Below are positions 6,669 to 15,642 of a stretch of DNA of 64,000 nt, piece after piece (position 1 is the stretch's first letter; every line of letters starts with the position of its first letter). This DNA comes from Catenovulum sp052056295 (GTDB lineage Bacteria; Pseudomonadota; Gammaproteobacteria; Enterobacterales; Alteromonadaceae), in the NCBI RefSeq assembly GCF_052056295.1, contig NZ_CP182494.1, positions 62,001 through 126,000 of the forward strand, in the 5' to 3' direction. The position numbers and the translations under genes are program-made. The notes beneath the pieces are model-generated. The model worked only from the letters and a program-made list of their open reading frames with translations. It had not been told where the DNA came from and did no database searches.

Positions 6669-9551
6669 TTATAATTTAATGCTTTGCTGCGGGCCTAAAT
6701 AACTCGGTTTTAGATCGCCAGTATTGATAATGATTTTTTCCACACCAACCGCCAAATCCAATGCATGTAGTCTAATGATATGTTGTCCTGGCCGAGTAAT
6801 TTTAAGCTTAGTTTTAACTTTAAAAATGCCTTCGCTAACGGCCTGATTCCACTGCCACATTTTGGTATTTAAACTCAAATCGACTAGTTGAATTGCGCCA
6901 CCATCAACTGAAATCCCCAAACGCATTGGCTTGTCAGGGAAATAATTAAGCGTTGGCAATACCTGTAGCTCGGTTGCAAATTCACCTGTTGAGAAAAAGG
7001 TCACAGGATATTCTACTTGAGGATGTGGCTGCTCTGGATTAAAACTTTCATAAGATTTTGGAAAAACCGCAATGGTATTTGCACAGCGGCCTAAACCATT
7101 TATTTCTTGCCAGTTGTAACCTTTAGCTGAGGTCGCTTTAGTAAAATTAGCTGCATTAATTGCGATATAACCATCGGCTTCAACAAAACCTTGCGCAGTG
7201 GTCACTGTTTTGTCTGCACGTTTCACTGCGGTTATGTTAACTTGAGCCGCTTGCCAACTGGTGCCTTTTACTTGAATGCTTGCTTTATGAGTGCCTTGGG
7301 ATAATTTTGACCAGTCGATAGCCACTGTGACTTTATCAAGTTTGTTTACGCTGCCTTGGGTTTTATTCAGTTTGAGCCAGCCATGAGAACTGCTAATCGA
7401 ATAGCTAAAGTCAGATATTCCACGGTTGAATATCTCAATTTTTCGCTGTTGCTTTGCCACAGAATCAAAGTTCAAATTGAAACTAGCTTTTTGTGGAAAT
7501 GCGTCAGTTTCACCTTCTACAGCCAAACCCATTTCTGCTGCATTGTGTGGTTGGTAATCGTAGAGTAGGGGTAAGGTGTTGGCAGCTGGATTATTCCAGT
7601 TGTTATAACCAATATGTGGTTGATCCATAAAGTGCTGCCATTTACCGCCGTTTAAAGCATCAAATTGTTTTTGCAATGCTGCATCGGCTTTAAATAAATC
7701 TTGCGCCAGTTGTTTGTACTCATTGGCATAACTGCGCCCTTGGCTTGCATATAAACGGTTTTTCGCAGTTGCAAAATACAGTTTTGAGACAATCGAAGTT
7801 GCTTTGATTGGGTGTAACACCAATTGAAAAAATGCTGCTTTTTGCTTTTCTGCCAGTTTTTTATAGATAGATTCGGCTAAATTGACATAAGTATCTAGCT
7901 CTTCTTCAATTCGCTGAGCTTCATTGTAATTGAGCAGGCTGTACACATCAGCAGACATTAATTCCGGTTTTCTGCGCTGATTGTGTCGGGTGTAGGCTTT
8001 TATAATGTCATTGATTTGTTTCGCATAAGTATTGCCGAAATAGCGTGTCGCCCAATCAATGCCATATTCATCCAAATTGTGTTGGTTAAAGTCTTGTGGA
8101 TCCCACGCCATTTTCAGGAAGAATTCAGTTGGATATTCCATAGGTTTTAAATCACCAACATTGGTTATCCAGATTTTATTAGCATTAAATACATATGCTT
8201 GATGCATTTGTTCCCAAATTTTTGCAATTGGTGTGACATTCATCCAACGATATGAACGTGGGCCACCTACATAATCAAAGTGATAATAAACACCAGCACC
8301 ACCGCTTCTTGCCTGTTCAGCTTGTGTTGGCAGGCGGCGAATGTTTCCCCAGTTGTCGTCAGCCCATAATAGGGTGACATCGTCAGGTACGCGCATGCCT
8401 TTTTCATAAAAGCTTTGTACTTCTTTATACAAACACCAAACTTGTGGAATGTCGCTTAACGCTTTATCTGCAAAGGTTGTAGCCAATATTTGTCTTTGAT
8501 CCGTGACGATTTGCTCAAGCAGTTTGATATTTTCGCCTTCTTGCATCGCACTGTCTTCACGGCCACGCATGCCCATAGTGTATAAACTTTCATACGGTGC
8601 GTTGCGTTTAACCCCGCGCTGCCAAAAGTCATATAAATTCTGGCGGTTGGTTGAATATTGCCATTCACCTTCACCGTCTCTATCCCATTCTTTATCCGCG
8701 CGCATCATAGGCTCGTGGTGCGATGTGCCCATTACTATGCCGTATTCATCTGCCAAGACCATATTTTGCACATCATCGTCGGCAAAAGCGTTATTCCACA
8801 TTGCTGGCCACAGGTAGTTAGCTTTTAGGCGCAGCATAAGCTCAAATACTTTTACGTAAAATTTATGGTTGTAACCGCCGAAGTTTTTATTCACCCAATT
8901 GGTCAGCGCTGGCGCTTCATCGTTTAAAAATATACCGCGATATTTTACTTTTGGTATTTCAACTATTGGACTGGCCAAGGCTGCATGCAGTGATTTGCTT
9001 TGTGTTATCGGTACATCCGCCCAATAATACCAAGGGGAGACTCCTGCTTGCTCGCTAATGTCGTAGGTGCCATAAATTGCACCACGTTTATTGCTGCCGG
9101 CGATCACTAAAGCTTTTGCAACTTTTGTTGATACATCTTCAATTAATTGAATCTGATAGCCATCCCATTGGTTTTTAATTGAGCTTAAATCAATTTTAGA
9201 ACTGGCTTGCAGCTGCTTTAATAAGTCAGAATGTTCGACAGTGGCAATAATTATGCTGTTACCAGATACCTTGCGCCAGTCATGCTCTATTTTCAGCGTT
9301 TGCCCAGTAATTGCTAGGATATCGCGCTGTAAATCTTGGGCGACTCTAAGCACGCCTTTATCTTCATTTGCGCCGACGAATATGCTGGCATTTGTTTTAC
9401 CAACAATTTCCATCTGCGGTTTAATTTTTTGTTTATCTGTATAGATAAATTGTCCAACGCCAAATGCGTGTAAAGTTTGTACAAACGACAAAAACAAACC
9501 TGCAGATAAACAAGCTTGTTTGGCTAATTTTAATAGGTTCAAAAGTTTCAC
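6669..9551 (-). CDS. GH115 alpha-glucuronidase, secreted
   Basis: The 960-residue protein has the full GH115 layout. A signal peptide (about 1-29) is followed by an N-terminal domain, then a TIM barrel starting with the hallmark KYRGIFLNDEAPALTNWV (about 200), MGMRGREDSAM and LLWADDNWGN, a helical middle part, and C-terminal beta-sandwich domains. GH115 enzymes remove (4-O-methyl)glucuronic acid from internal and terminal xylose units of glucuronoxylan. It follows the acetylesterase gene by only 6 bp on the same strand, so deacetylation and deglucuronylation are probably co-expressed. Together with the GH67 gene at 30847 the locus covers both internal and terminal uronic acid side chains. Periplasmic or secreted location is inferred. 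Confidence 0.95.
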   Translation of the reverse strand: MKLLNLLKLAKQACLSAGLFLSFVQTLHAFGVGQFIYTDKQKIKPQMEIVGKTNASIFVGANEDKGVLRVAQDLQRDILAITGQTLKIEHDWRKVSGNSIIIATVEHSDLLKQLQASSKIDLSSIKNQWDGYQIQLIEDVSTKVAKALVIAGSNKRGAIYGTYDISEQAGVSPWYYWADVPITQSKSLHAALASPIVEIPKVKYRGIFLNDEAPALTNWVNKNFGGYNHKFYVKVFELMLRLKANYLWPAMWNNAFADDDVQNMVLADEYGIVMGTSHHEPMMRADKEWDRDGEGEWQYSTNRQNLYDFWQRGVKRNAPYESLYTMGMRGREDSAMQEGENIKLLEQIVTDQRQILATTFADKALSDIPQVWCLYKEVQSFYEKGMRVPDDVTLLWADDNWGNIRRLPTQAEQARSGGAGVYYHFDYVGGPRSYRWMNVTPIAKIWEQMHQAYVFNANKIWITNVGDLKPMEYPTEFFLKMAWDPQDFNQHNLDEYGIDWATRYFGNTYAKQINDIIKAYTRHNQRRKPELMSADVYSLLNYNEAQRIEEELDTYVNLAESIYKKLAEKQKAAFFQLVLHPIKATSIVSKLYFATAKNRLYASQGRSYANEYKQLAQDLFKADAALQKQFDALNGGKWQHFMDQPHIGYNNWNNPAANTLPLLYDYQPHNAAEMGLAVEGETDAFPQKASFNLNFDSVAKQQRKIEIFNRGISDFSYSISSSHGWLKLNKTQGSVNKLDKVTVAIDWSKLSQGTHKASIQVKGTSWQAAQVNITAVKRADKTVTTAQGFVEADGYIAINAANFTKATSAKGYNWQEINGLGRCANTIAVFPKSYESFNPEQPHPQVEYPVTFFSTGEFATELQVLPTLNYFPDKPMRLGISVDGGAIQLVDLSLNTKMWQWNQAVSEGIFKVKTKLKITRPGQHIIRLHALDLAVGVEKIIINTGDLKPSYLGPQQSIKL

Positions 9552-9557
9552 CGAAAA

Positions 9558-11510
9558 TTAATGACAGGTTGAAGAAATCGTGAGTTGTGCCGGATAGGCA
9601 GGTAACCCCGTGTTATTGATTAAATTGGCGCGCGCTGGATTACTTTGCCATGCATAACGCACAAATTGTGTTGTTGCAGTGTTTGGCGCAGCTAAAATAA
9701 TCTTGTCGCCTTTAATAACAGCTGTTGCCCATTGATAATTTTTACCGTCGTTCGATACAGCAAAACCGTCAAGTTTTTCACCGACAAAGGTTAAACCGTT
9801 TTGTGGGTTCGCCAGTGTTAGCTCAATTTGCTGCTGTTTATTTAAACTCGCACAACTCAATATAGGCCCTTGATATACGCTAGCTGTATGACCATACACT
9901 GTATTTAGAGCGGCTAACGCAAATCTGTCGCCTAGCGCTTTTTTATTCAGAGGGTGAATGTCGTTCCATTCGCCTACATCAATAGCCGTAATCATTGCTG
10001 TGTTATGAAGTTTTAAGGCTGTTGCTTGAGCACTGCGTGTTTGGGCCCAACCAGCATTAGATGGATCACTGTCTGCCTGCATATAATTGGCTAACTGAGT
10101 GAAAATAAATGGTAGCTCAGCTTGATTAAATAACTTACGCCAGTTTTCGATCATAGCGGGAAATACTTTGGCATATTGTTGCGGATCACTGGTATTAGAT
10201 TCCCCTTGATACCAGATAACACCTTTTACTTTGGTGTGTTTAAGTGGCGCTAACATAGCGTTATATAGAGCATTTGGTTGCATATGCGCCCAAAATCGGG
10301 TTGTAGGGGCTGGATTCATCTTATGACCAAAACGGAATTTCCACACGCCAGCTAAATTAATTTGGCTGTCGCCGAAACTGATTCTATACGGTTTGTCTGG
10401 AATAAATCCGCCTTTGCCACTAGGAGCAACAATTCGAACGGCTAAGGTATTTGTACCTGCTTTTAAAATATGCTTAGCAACAGTGTAGCGGCGAGGTGGA
10501 TATTGATAACCAACACTGCCAACTTCAACCCCATTTACATAAGCGATATCAGAATCAATTATACGGCCGAGCTCTAAAAAACCGTCTTGTGTAGCTTGTT
10601 CGGCGGTTAGCTCAAACTGAGTTCTGTACCAGGCTACCCCATTAAAATCTTCTGCGCCTTGGTCGGCCCAGTATCCGGGTACTGACATAGTTCGCCAATG
10701 GTTATCGTCATAATTCGGTTGTTGCCATTGGTACTTTTTACCTAGATCTTGCTGATTAACTTCATCAAACCAAAGCTGCTTTTTAGCATTGTCTTCATCA
10801 ACAATTGCTTGAATATATTCGGGGTTTTTATTGTTTTGTACGATTTGAAAATCATCCGGGAAAGCTTTGAGCGCCGCTTCACTCATCCAGCCTTCAGCCC
10901 TAGAGCCACCATATGCATTGTTAATAATGCCTATGGGCACACCGGTTTTTAGGTGGAGCTCTTTTGCAAAAAAATAGCCGACGGCAGAAAACTGCGCTAG
11001 GTCGTTGTGCTGTGCTTTACTCCATTTAGCGCCAGTAACGTACTTTAACGGGGCTTGGTACGCAGAATGTTTGTTTATCTTTAATTGACGTATTTGTGGG
11101 TAATCCGCATTTTGGAGTTCGGTTTTGTACCTTAAGCCAACTCGGTACATGGGCAGCTCCATATTTGATTGGCCTGACGCCAGCCAAATATCACCAAATA
11201 AAACATCGTTTAATACAATGGTTTGCTGCTGTGTTTTTAAGGTAATTGTGTGAGGGCCACCCGCATCTTGACTCGGTAGATCTATCGACCAATCACCTAT
11301 ACCTAGTTCTTGGTCTGCAAATTCAACACCATCTAAATAGGCAATTAACCTCTGCTTTTTATCTGAATGACCATAAAGGGTATTGCTGCTGTCTCGTTGC
11401 AATATCATGGATGATGTGAATTGTGGTGCTAAATGAATTTGTGCCAATGCTGGAAAAATAACCAGAATGTGGGCAAAAACTAAAGTTTTAAATAAAGCTA
11501 TTGGATTCAT
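9558..11510 (-). CDS. SASA-family carbohydrate acetylesterase (probable acetylxylan esterase)
   Basis: The 650-residue SGNH-type esterase carries the nucleophile Ser115 in WLASGQSNMELP, VIWYQGESNT, and a C-terminal WNDIHPLNK with the Asp-x-x-His pair. A signal peptide ends near residue 23 (ALA-Q). A jelly-roll sugar-binding-like domain (about 255-395; VAWYRTQFEL, YVNGVEVG) is inserted in the catalytic domain. Family members remove O-acetyl groups from sialate, xylan or xyloglucan. No sialic acid genes are present, and the 6-bp link to GH115 favours acetylated glucuronoxylan. It is the first gene of the two-gene minus-strand operon. The substrate is inferred. Confidence 0.85.
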   Translation of the reverse strand: MNPIALFKTLVFAHILVIFPALAQIHLAPQFTSSMILQRDSSNTLYGHSDKKQRLIAYLDGVEFADQELGIGDWSIDLPSQDAGGPHTITLKTQQQTIVLNDVLFGDIWLASGQSNMELPMYRVGLRYKTELQNADYPQIRQLKINKHSAYQAPLKYVTGAKWSKAQHNDLAQFSAVGYFFAKELHLKTGVPIGIINNAYGGSRAEGWMSEAALKAFPDDFQIVQNNKNPEYIQAIVDEDNAKKQLWFDEVNQQDLGKKYQWQQPNYDDNHWRTMSVPGYWADQGAEDFNGVAWYRTQFELTAEQATQDGFLELGRIIDSDIAYVNGVEVGSVGYQYPPRRYTVAKHILKAGTNTLAVRIVAPSGKGGFIPDKPYRISFGDSQINLAGVWKFRFGHKMNPAPTTRFWAHMQPNALYNAMLAPLKHTKVKGVIWYQGESNTSDPQQYAKVFPAMIENWRKLFNQAELPFIFTQLANYMQADSDPSNAGWAQTRSAQATALKLHNTAMITAIDVGEWNDIHPLNKKALGDRFALAALNTVYGHTASVYQGPILSCASLNKQQQIELTLANPQNGLTFVGEKLDGFAVSNDGKNYQWATAVIKGDKIILAAPNTATTQFVRYAWQSNPARANLINNTGLPAYPAQLTISSTCH

Positions 11511-11702
11511 TTTTATTATATTGTTGTTTTTACAATAAGGTTAATTTAACGAAAGATAGGCTACAGTTCAATAACAAATTGCCTTTTATGTTAGTTGTTT
11601 GTGCAATTATGAAATTTAATCAGCGCGGACTTTCTATTTTACTTATTCTAATAATACCTGTATTGCTTATGTTGATATAGTTAAAAAAGATATAACAAAT
11701 TA

Positions 11703-11754
11703 TTGACATCCAGATTTGTTGATCTTTATACTAGTTAATAGTGTCAATGACTAT
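11703..11754 (+). promoter_or_regulatory. Promoter of the CBM lipoprotein with a TGACTAT-type inverted repeat at the start site
   Basis: TTGACA at 11703-11708 and TATACT at 11727-11732 have an 18-bp spacer. Just downstream, ATAGT (11738-11742) and ACTAT (11750-11754) are inverted arms containing TGACTAT at 11748-11754, the half-site seen at the GH43 and TBDR promoters. The arms here are shorter than at the other two sites, so the operator assignment is tentative. Confidence 0.55.
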
Positions 11755-11771
11755 AATATTAAGGATTACAC

Positions 11772-13445
11772 ATGCTCAGGCTCAATAAACTTTTACTAAT
11801 AATGTTAGCTGCCGGCTCGTTGGCAGCCTGTAGTATTGAAGTAGACGAACAATCGTCTTGGACAAAAGAGGTTGTACAAGATGATGCGAATGACGACAAC
11901 ACAGGTGGCGATGACAACACAGGTGGCGATGACAACACAGGTGGTGACGACAACACAGGCGGTGATGACAACACAGGTGGTGATGACAACACAGGTGGTG
12001 ATGACAACTCTGAAACTGTGGTATTTGAAACCAGTTTTGAAGATGGCACTGAAAGTGGCTGGTCAGCTCAAGGGCCTGTTTCACTGACAACAGTGCAAGA
12101 CGCTAAAGATGGTGTTTATGCATTAAGTGCATCTGGGAGAACAGCGGCATGGAATGCGCCAGGCATAGTATTGACTGATAAATTAACCGCAGCGAAAACA
12201 TACAAATTTAGTGCTTGGGTCAAATTATCAGGTACAGCATCTGCTGATATCAAAATGACAATGAAAACCAGCTTTGACGGCGCAGACGCAACTTATTCCG
12301 GCGTAACGGATGCGTTTGCAGCAACAGATACAGATTGGGTAGAAGTTTCAGGGGTATACACCTATAACCCAGACGGCACAGTAACAGAAGCATTCTTATA
12401 TGTTGAAGGGCCAGATGCAGGTGTTGATTATTTAATTGATCAATTTGTCGTAACTGAAACAGATGATCTAGTTGAACAAGGGCCTCAAGCTATCTATTTG
12501 CAAAGTTTTGATGATGGCACTGTCGGTGATTGGACTGAGCAGGGCGGCATTACCATTGAAGCGGCAGCTGATGCCAAAGTAGGTAGCCATGCACTAAAAG
12601 CAACAGGCCGTTCGTCGGGCTGGAATGCACCAGGCATTGAATTGGTTAATACACTAACAGTTGGTGAAACCTATGAGTTTAGTTTCTGGGTAAAACTTGC
12701 CGACAAAGCCAGTGCCCCAATTAAAGCCTCAATTAAATATAGTTTTGACGGTGCTGATGCAAAATATGGTGAGGTATTGGCCGCCGTTGATGCAACAGCT
12801 ACAGATTGGGTGCAACTTACAGGCAACTATACAGTAAGTGCGCAAGATGAAACTGCCGCTGTTACTGGTATTTTTGTTTACATTGAAAGTAGCGACGCTG
12901 ACGTTGGTTACTTAATTGATGACTTTATGGTTATGCCGGCAACAGTGGAAGAACAACCTGTCGACAACACACCACAAGCGACTTATTCACAAAGTTTTGA
13001 TGATGGCACAGTCGGTGATTGGACTGAGCAGGGCGGTATTACTATTGAAGCTGCAGCGGATGCCAAAGTAGGCAGCCATTCGCTAAAAGCAACAGGCCGC
13101 ACATCAGGTTGGAACGCGCCGGGCATTGAATTGGTTAATACCCTAACAGTGGGTGAAACCTATGAGTTTAGTTTTTGGGTAAAACTTGCCGACAAAGCTA
13201 GTGCACCAATTAAGGCATCAATTAAATATAGCTTTGATGGTGCTGATGCAAAATATGGTGAGGTATTGGCCGCCGTTGATGCAACAGATACAGATTGGGT
13301 GCAACTAACAGGCAACTACACAGTTAGTGCTCAAGATGAAACTGCTGCTGTTACTGGAATTTTTGTTTATATCGAAAGCAGTGACGCCGATGTTGGTTAT
13401 TACATTGACGATTTTATTGTAATGCCTGCAGCAACCAACGACTAA
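11772..13445 (+). CDS. CBM-only surface lipoprotein: Asp/Gly-rich linker plus three CBM4/9/22-like modules
   Basis: The 557-residue protein has a lipobox (LAAC, Cys20), an acidic linker with six DNTGGD repeats (about 42-79), and three beta-sandwich modules of the CBM_4_9 type at about 81-235, 240-392 and 403-555. Each has FE/DDGT...W, GRTSGWNAPGI and YEFSFWVKL. No catalytic domain exists. Modules 2 and 3 are almost identical. It lies directly upstream of a GH10 xylanase lipoprotein and shares the candidate Nudix-regulator motif, so a cell-surface xylan-binding role, comparable to surface glycan-binding proteins of other phyla, is inferred. The ligand is not known. A terminator follows at 13462. 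Confidence 0.85.
   Translation: MLRLNKLLLIMLAAGSLAACSIEVDEQSSWTKEVVQDDANDDNTGGDDNTGGDDNTGGDDNTGGDDNTGGDDNTGGDDNSETVVFETSFEDGTESGWSAQGPVSLTTVQDAKDGVYALSASGRTAAWNAPGIVLTDKLTAAKTYKFSAWVKLSGTASADIKMTMKTSFDGADATYSGVTDAFAATDTDWVEVSGVYTYNPDGTVTEAFLYVEGPDAGVDYLIDQFVVTETDDLVEQGPQAIYLQSFDDGTVGDWTEQGGITIEAAADAKVGSHALKATGRSSGWNAPGIELVNTLTVGETYEFSFWVKLADKASAPIKASIKYSFDGADAKYGEVLAAVDATATDWVQLTGNYTVSAQDETAAVTGIFVYIESSDADVGYLIDDFMVMPATVEEQPVDNTPQATYSQSFDDGTVGDWTEQGGITIEAAADAKVGSHSLKATGRTSGWNAPGIELVNTLTVGETYEFSFWVKLADKASAPIKASIKYSFDGADAKYGEVLAAVDATDTDWVQLTGNYTVSAQDETAAVTGIFVYIESSDADVGYYIDDFIVMPAATND
11895..12002 (+). repeat. Six tandem 18-bp repeats encoding the (DNTGGD)6 linker
   Basis: Six in-frame units begin GACAACACAGG and differ only by third-base changes. 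They can expand or contract without a frameshift, which would change linker length. They explain the low-complexity antisense reading frames here, which are not genes. Confidence 0.95.
12501..13432 (+). repeat. Tandem 489-bp duplication encoding CBM modules 2 and 3
   Basis: The segment 12501-12943 recurs at 12990-13432 with an offset of 489 bp and only scattered, mostly silent differences. It encodes modules 2 and 3, so this is a recent internal duplication; module 1 is clearly more diverged. Confidence 0.95.
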
Positions 13446-13461
13446 ATACTCAATGGCTATA

Positions 13462-13498
13462 AACTTGCCTGTTGCTATAAGGGTGCAGGCAAGTTTTT
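13462..13498 (+). terminator. Intrinsic terminator after the CBM lipoprotein
   Basis: AACTTGCCTG (13462-13471) pairs with CAGGCAAGTT (13486-13495), followed by T residues to 13498. It may attenuate read-through into the GH10 gene. Confidence 0.85.
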
Positions 13499-13530
13499 CA
13501 TCTAACTAAAACAGTTTTGTTATACATTTT

Positions 13531-14676
13531 ATGCGGTTAACAATGTTTATGAAAAAAACTATCATTACATCTCTATTTACTCTACTGCTCGTGGCTTGTG
13601 GTGGGGGCTCAGATTCCACCGACAACAGTCAATCTGGTCAACAAAAAGACCAACAAAACCAAGATACAGAAGTAGTTTTTGACAATTTATCTAGTTTAGC
13701 TGAATTCCCAATAGGTGTTTCTGTACCGGCCGGCCAATATGCCAACAGCATATTGAATAGTGAAGCACGCAAACAAATAGTCCTGCAGCATTTTTCGCAA
13801 ATTTCCGCGGAAAACATTATGAAGATGGATGCTCTGCAACCAAACCAAGGGCAATTTAGTTTTAACCATGCCGATAACTTAATTAATTTCGCCAATAATA
13901 ATGGCATAGGTGTTCATGGGCATGTGTTGTTGTGGCATTCACAAGTACCAAACTGGATGAAATCCTTCAGCGGTGACAAACAACAATGGTTAACCATGAT
14001 GAAAACGCATATAACCACGGTCGCAACTCATTTTGCTGGCCAAGTAGAAAGTTGGGATGTGGTGAACGAAGCTTTTCTCGACAATGGTTTATATCGAAGC
14101 ATAGGTGATTCTGGCTCGGTTTGGTATCAAAATATTGGTGCTGAATTTATACAAGAAGCTTTTGTTGCAGCAAGCCAAGCAGACCCCAATGCAGATCTAT
14201 ATTACAACGATTACAACCTATCGAGTAGTAGCAGCAAAATTAATGCAGTTGTGGCTATGGTTGAAGACTTTCAAACACGCAATATTCCAATCGATGGTGT
14301 TGGTTTTCAAATGCATGTCACTAGCTCATATCCGAGTGATGACACTATCAAAGCCCACTTTAAGAAAATTGTCGATTTAGGTTTAAAGGTCAAAATAACT
14401 GAGTTGGACGTGCGCATGAATGCCAACTCTCAACATCAACAAGTGTCTGACGCCATATTAAAACTACAGCAACAAAGATACTTTGATATTGTTTCGGCCT
14501 ACCTTGAAGCTGTACCTGCTGCGCAGCGTGGTGGCATTACCATTTGGGGCATAAGCGATGCCGATAGCTGGATTTTAAATTTATACGACCAAGAAGATTG
14601 GCCGCTACTGTTCGATGAAAACTTTAATGAAAAGCCAGCATTACAAGGTGTAGCTCAAGCACTTAATAACGATTAG
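13531..14676 (+). CDS. GH10 endo-beta-1,4-xylanase, lipoprotein
   Basis: The 381-residue GH10 enzyme has a lipoprotein signal (LLVACGGG, Cys23), a Ser/Gln-rich linker to about residue 46, and one catalytic barrel. The acid/base Glu180 lies in SWDVVNEAF, the nucleophile Glu291 in KITELD, and HGHVLLWHSQVPNW is typical. It should be anchored in the outer membrane and cut the xylan backbone. Start codons at 13531, 13543 and 13549 are all possible; MKK at 13549 gives the most usual signal peptide, and no start has a strong ribosome-binding site. The ExoP_C-like gene follows 15 bp later. Confidence 0.95.
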   Translation: MRLTMFMKKTIITSLFTLLLVACGGGSDSTDNSQSGQQKDQQNQDTEVVFDNLSSLAEFPIGVSVPAGQYANSILNSEARKQIVLQHFSQISAENIMKMDALQPNQGQFSFNHADNLINFANNNGIGVHGHVLLWHSQVPNWMKSFSGDKQQWLTMMKTHITTVATHFAGQVESWDVVNEAFLDNGLYRSIGDSGSVWYQNIGAEFIQEAFVAASQADPNADLYYNDYNLSSSSSKINAVVAMVEDFQTRNIPIDGVGFQMHVTSSYPSDDTIKAHFKKIVDLGLKVKITELDVRMNANSQHQQVSDAILKLQQQRYFDIVSAYLEAVPAAQRGGITIWGISDADSWILNLYDQEDWPLLFDENFNEKPALQGVAQALNND

Positions 14677-14691
14677 TTAGAGGAAATAAAT

Positions 14692-15315
14692 ATGAAAAAA
14701 TTCTGTATGTTATTGGCAATATTGTTTAGCACCTTTGCCAACGCAAACACCGAAGTAAACCGCAACTTTTTTTATTTTGTAAATGGCGAAACGCCAAAAT
14801 ACTGGGCGTGGGTGTTGCGCGGCGATGGCAACTGGTGGTTACCAATTGAAGACAGTGGCGGACAAACGCCAGGCGGCGCATTAAAAGTTGAACCAGCAGG
14901 TGATAAAGAAATTCCTAGCGCTATGCGTTTAAAATGGCGCAAAGGCCAAGGTGAAGTAAACGCAACTATTTATGGCAGCCCAGTTGATTTATCTAAATAC
15001 GAAAATGCGGCAGAGTTTGCCATTGCACTTAAAGTAACGTCCAACAAAGTACCGAGCAAAGTATTTTTTAAAGTGAACTGTGGCAAAGACTGTGGCGGCC
15101 AAGTAGACATAGCTGAAAACCTTAAAAATGCACCACGCGATCAATGGTTTGTATTGCCTGTACCGCTAAACTGTTTAACCAAAAATGGCGTTAACTTGTC
15201 TAATATTGAATGGCCATTTACTTTGGCAACAGCAGGCTCACTTGAGCTACACTTAGGTGAAGTGCGCATTGCAGCTTCTCCAAAAGGCAGTGTGGGCTGT
15301 GCCGAGCAGGGGTAA
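14692..15315 (+). CDS. Stand-alone ExoP_C-like (galactose-binding-fold) secreted protein
   Basis: This 207-residue protein has a signal peptide ending ANA (about 1-19) and one beta-sandwich domain. DLSKYENAAEFAIALKV, VNCGKDCGGQVDI, and the segment from QWFVLPVPLNCL to PFTLATAGSLELHLGEVRI resemble the C-terminal domain of marine ExoP-type GH3 exo-glucanases. Here the domain is not attached to an enzyme. Four cysteines, including CGKDCGG, may form disulfides. It is 15 bp after the GH10 gene and is probably co-transcribed. An accessory polysaccharide-binding role is inferred; no catalytic residues were recognised. Confidence 0.7.
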   Translation: MKKFCMLLAILFSTFANANTEVNRNFFYFVNGETPKYWAWVLRGDGNWWLPIEDSGGQTPGGALKVEPAGDKEIPSAMRLKWRKGQGEVNATIYGSPVDLSKYENAAEFAIALKVTSNKVPSKVFFKVNCGKDCGGQVDIAENLKNAPRDQWFVLPVPLNCLTKNGVNLSNIEWPFTLATAGSLELHLGEVRIAASPKGSVGCAEQG

Positions 15316-15344
15316 TAATATACTGAGATAAGGAGGTTAGTTCG

Positions 15345-15494
15345 ATGAAAGGAGTTAAAATTAAACTTTTTAAGTTTACTTTGTTGTTTCAATCCAAGTT
15401 GGTTTTGTTAGCTGTGGTAGTAATGATGCTTGCCGCAGCAGTGTGGGGATACAACCATGGTTATCAATTGGGCGTAGATATTTTTAATAAATAG
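15345..15494 (+). CDS. 49-residue single-span membrane protein
   Basis: This short frame has an ideal ribosome-binding site (AAGGAGG at 15330-15336, 8 nt before the ATG). The product has a basic N-terminus (MKGVKIKLFKF), one hydrophobic segment of about 20 residues (about 19-33, LVLLAVVVMMLAAA), and a short tail ending DIFNK. It begins 29 bp after the ExoP_C-like gene and likely ends the GH10 operon. The family is not recognised. The strong translation signal and membrane helix support a real gene. Confidence 0.7.
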   Translation: MKGVKIKLFKFTLLFQSKLVLLAVVVMMLAAAVWGYNHGYQLGVDIFNK

Positions 15495-15497
15495 TTA

Positions 15498-15540
15498 TTA
15501 CTACCCTGATTCAAACGTATTGATTAACAAGCGCAATACT
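15498..15540 (+). pseudogene. Remnant of a second fic-like gene
   Basis: About 34 of 42 bases match 15828-15869 inside the intact fic gene, and the translation (DSNVLINK) matches its NSDVLINKLNI stretch. No start codon or downstream fic sequence remains. It looks like a decayed copy or a duplication scar. Confidence 0.5.
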
Positions 15541-15545
15541 GTAGA

Positions 15546-15570
15546 TTGGGACTAGCGAAGCGAATCCCAA
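15546..15570. repeat. Short inverted repeat (TTGGGA...TCCCAA)
   Basis: TTGGGA (15546-15551) and TCCCAA (15565-15570) flank a GC-containing loop. It resembles dispersed extragenic hairpins of gammaproteobacteria. No T-run follows. Confidence 0.4.
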
Positions 15571-15642
15571 CGATCTAATGCTTAATGTAGAACATAATGT
15601 GTCCTTGGCGTATAATTAACTCAGTTTTATTGGAGGTATGTT

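Noticed and set aside
11895..12002. CRISPR-like regular repeat
   Set aside because: Units are directly adjacent with no spacers and code for an in-frame protein linker.
11759..12090. Two antisense reading frames with PPVLSS- and HHHLCC-type repeats
   Set aside because: They mirror the 18-bp linker repeat of the CBM lipoprotein and have no start signals of their own.
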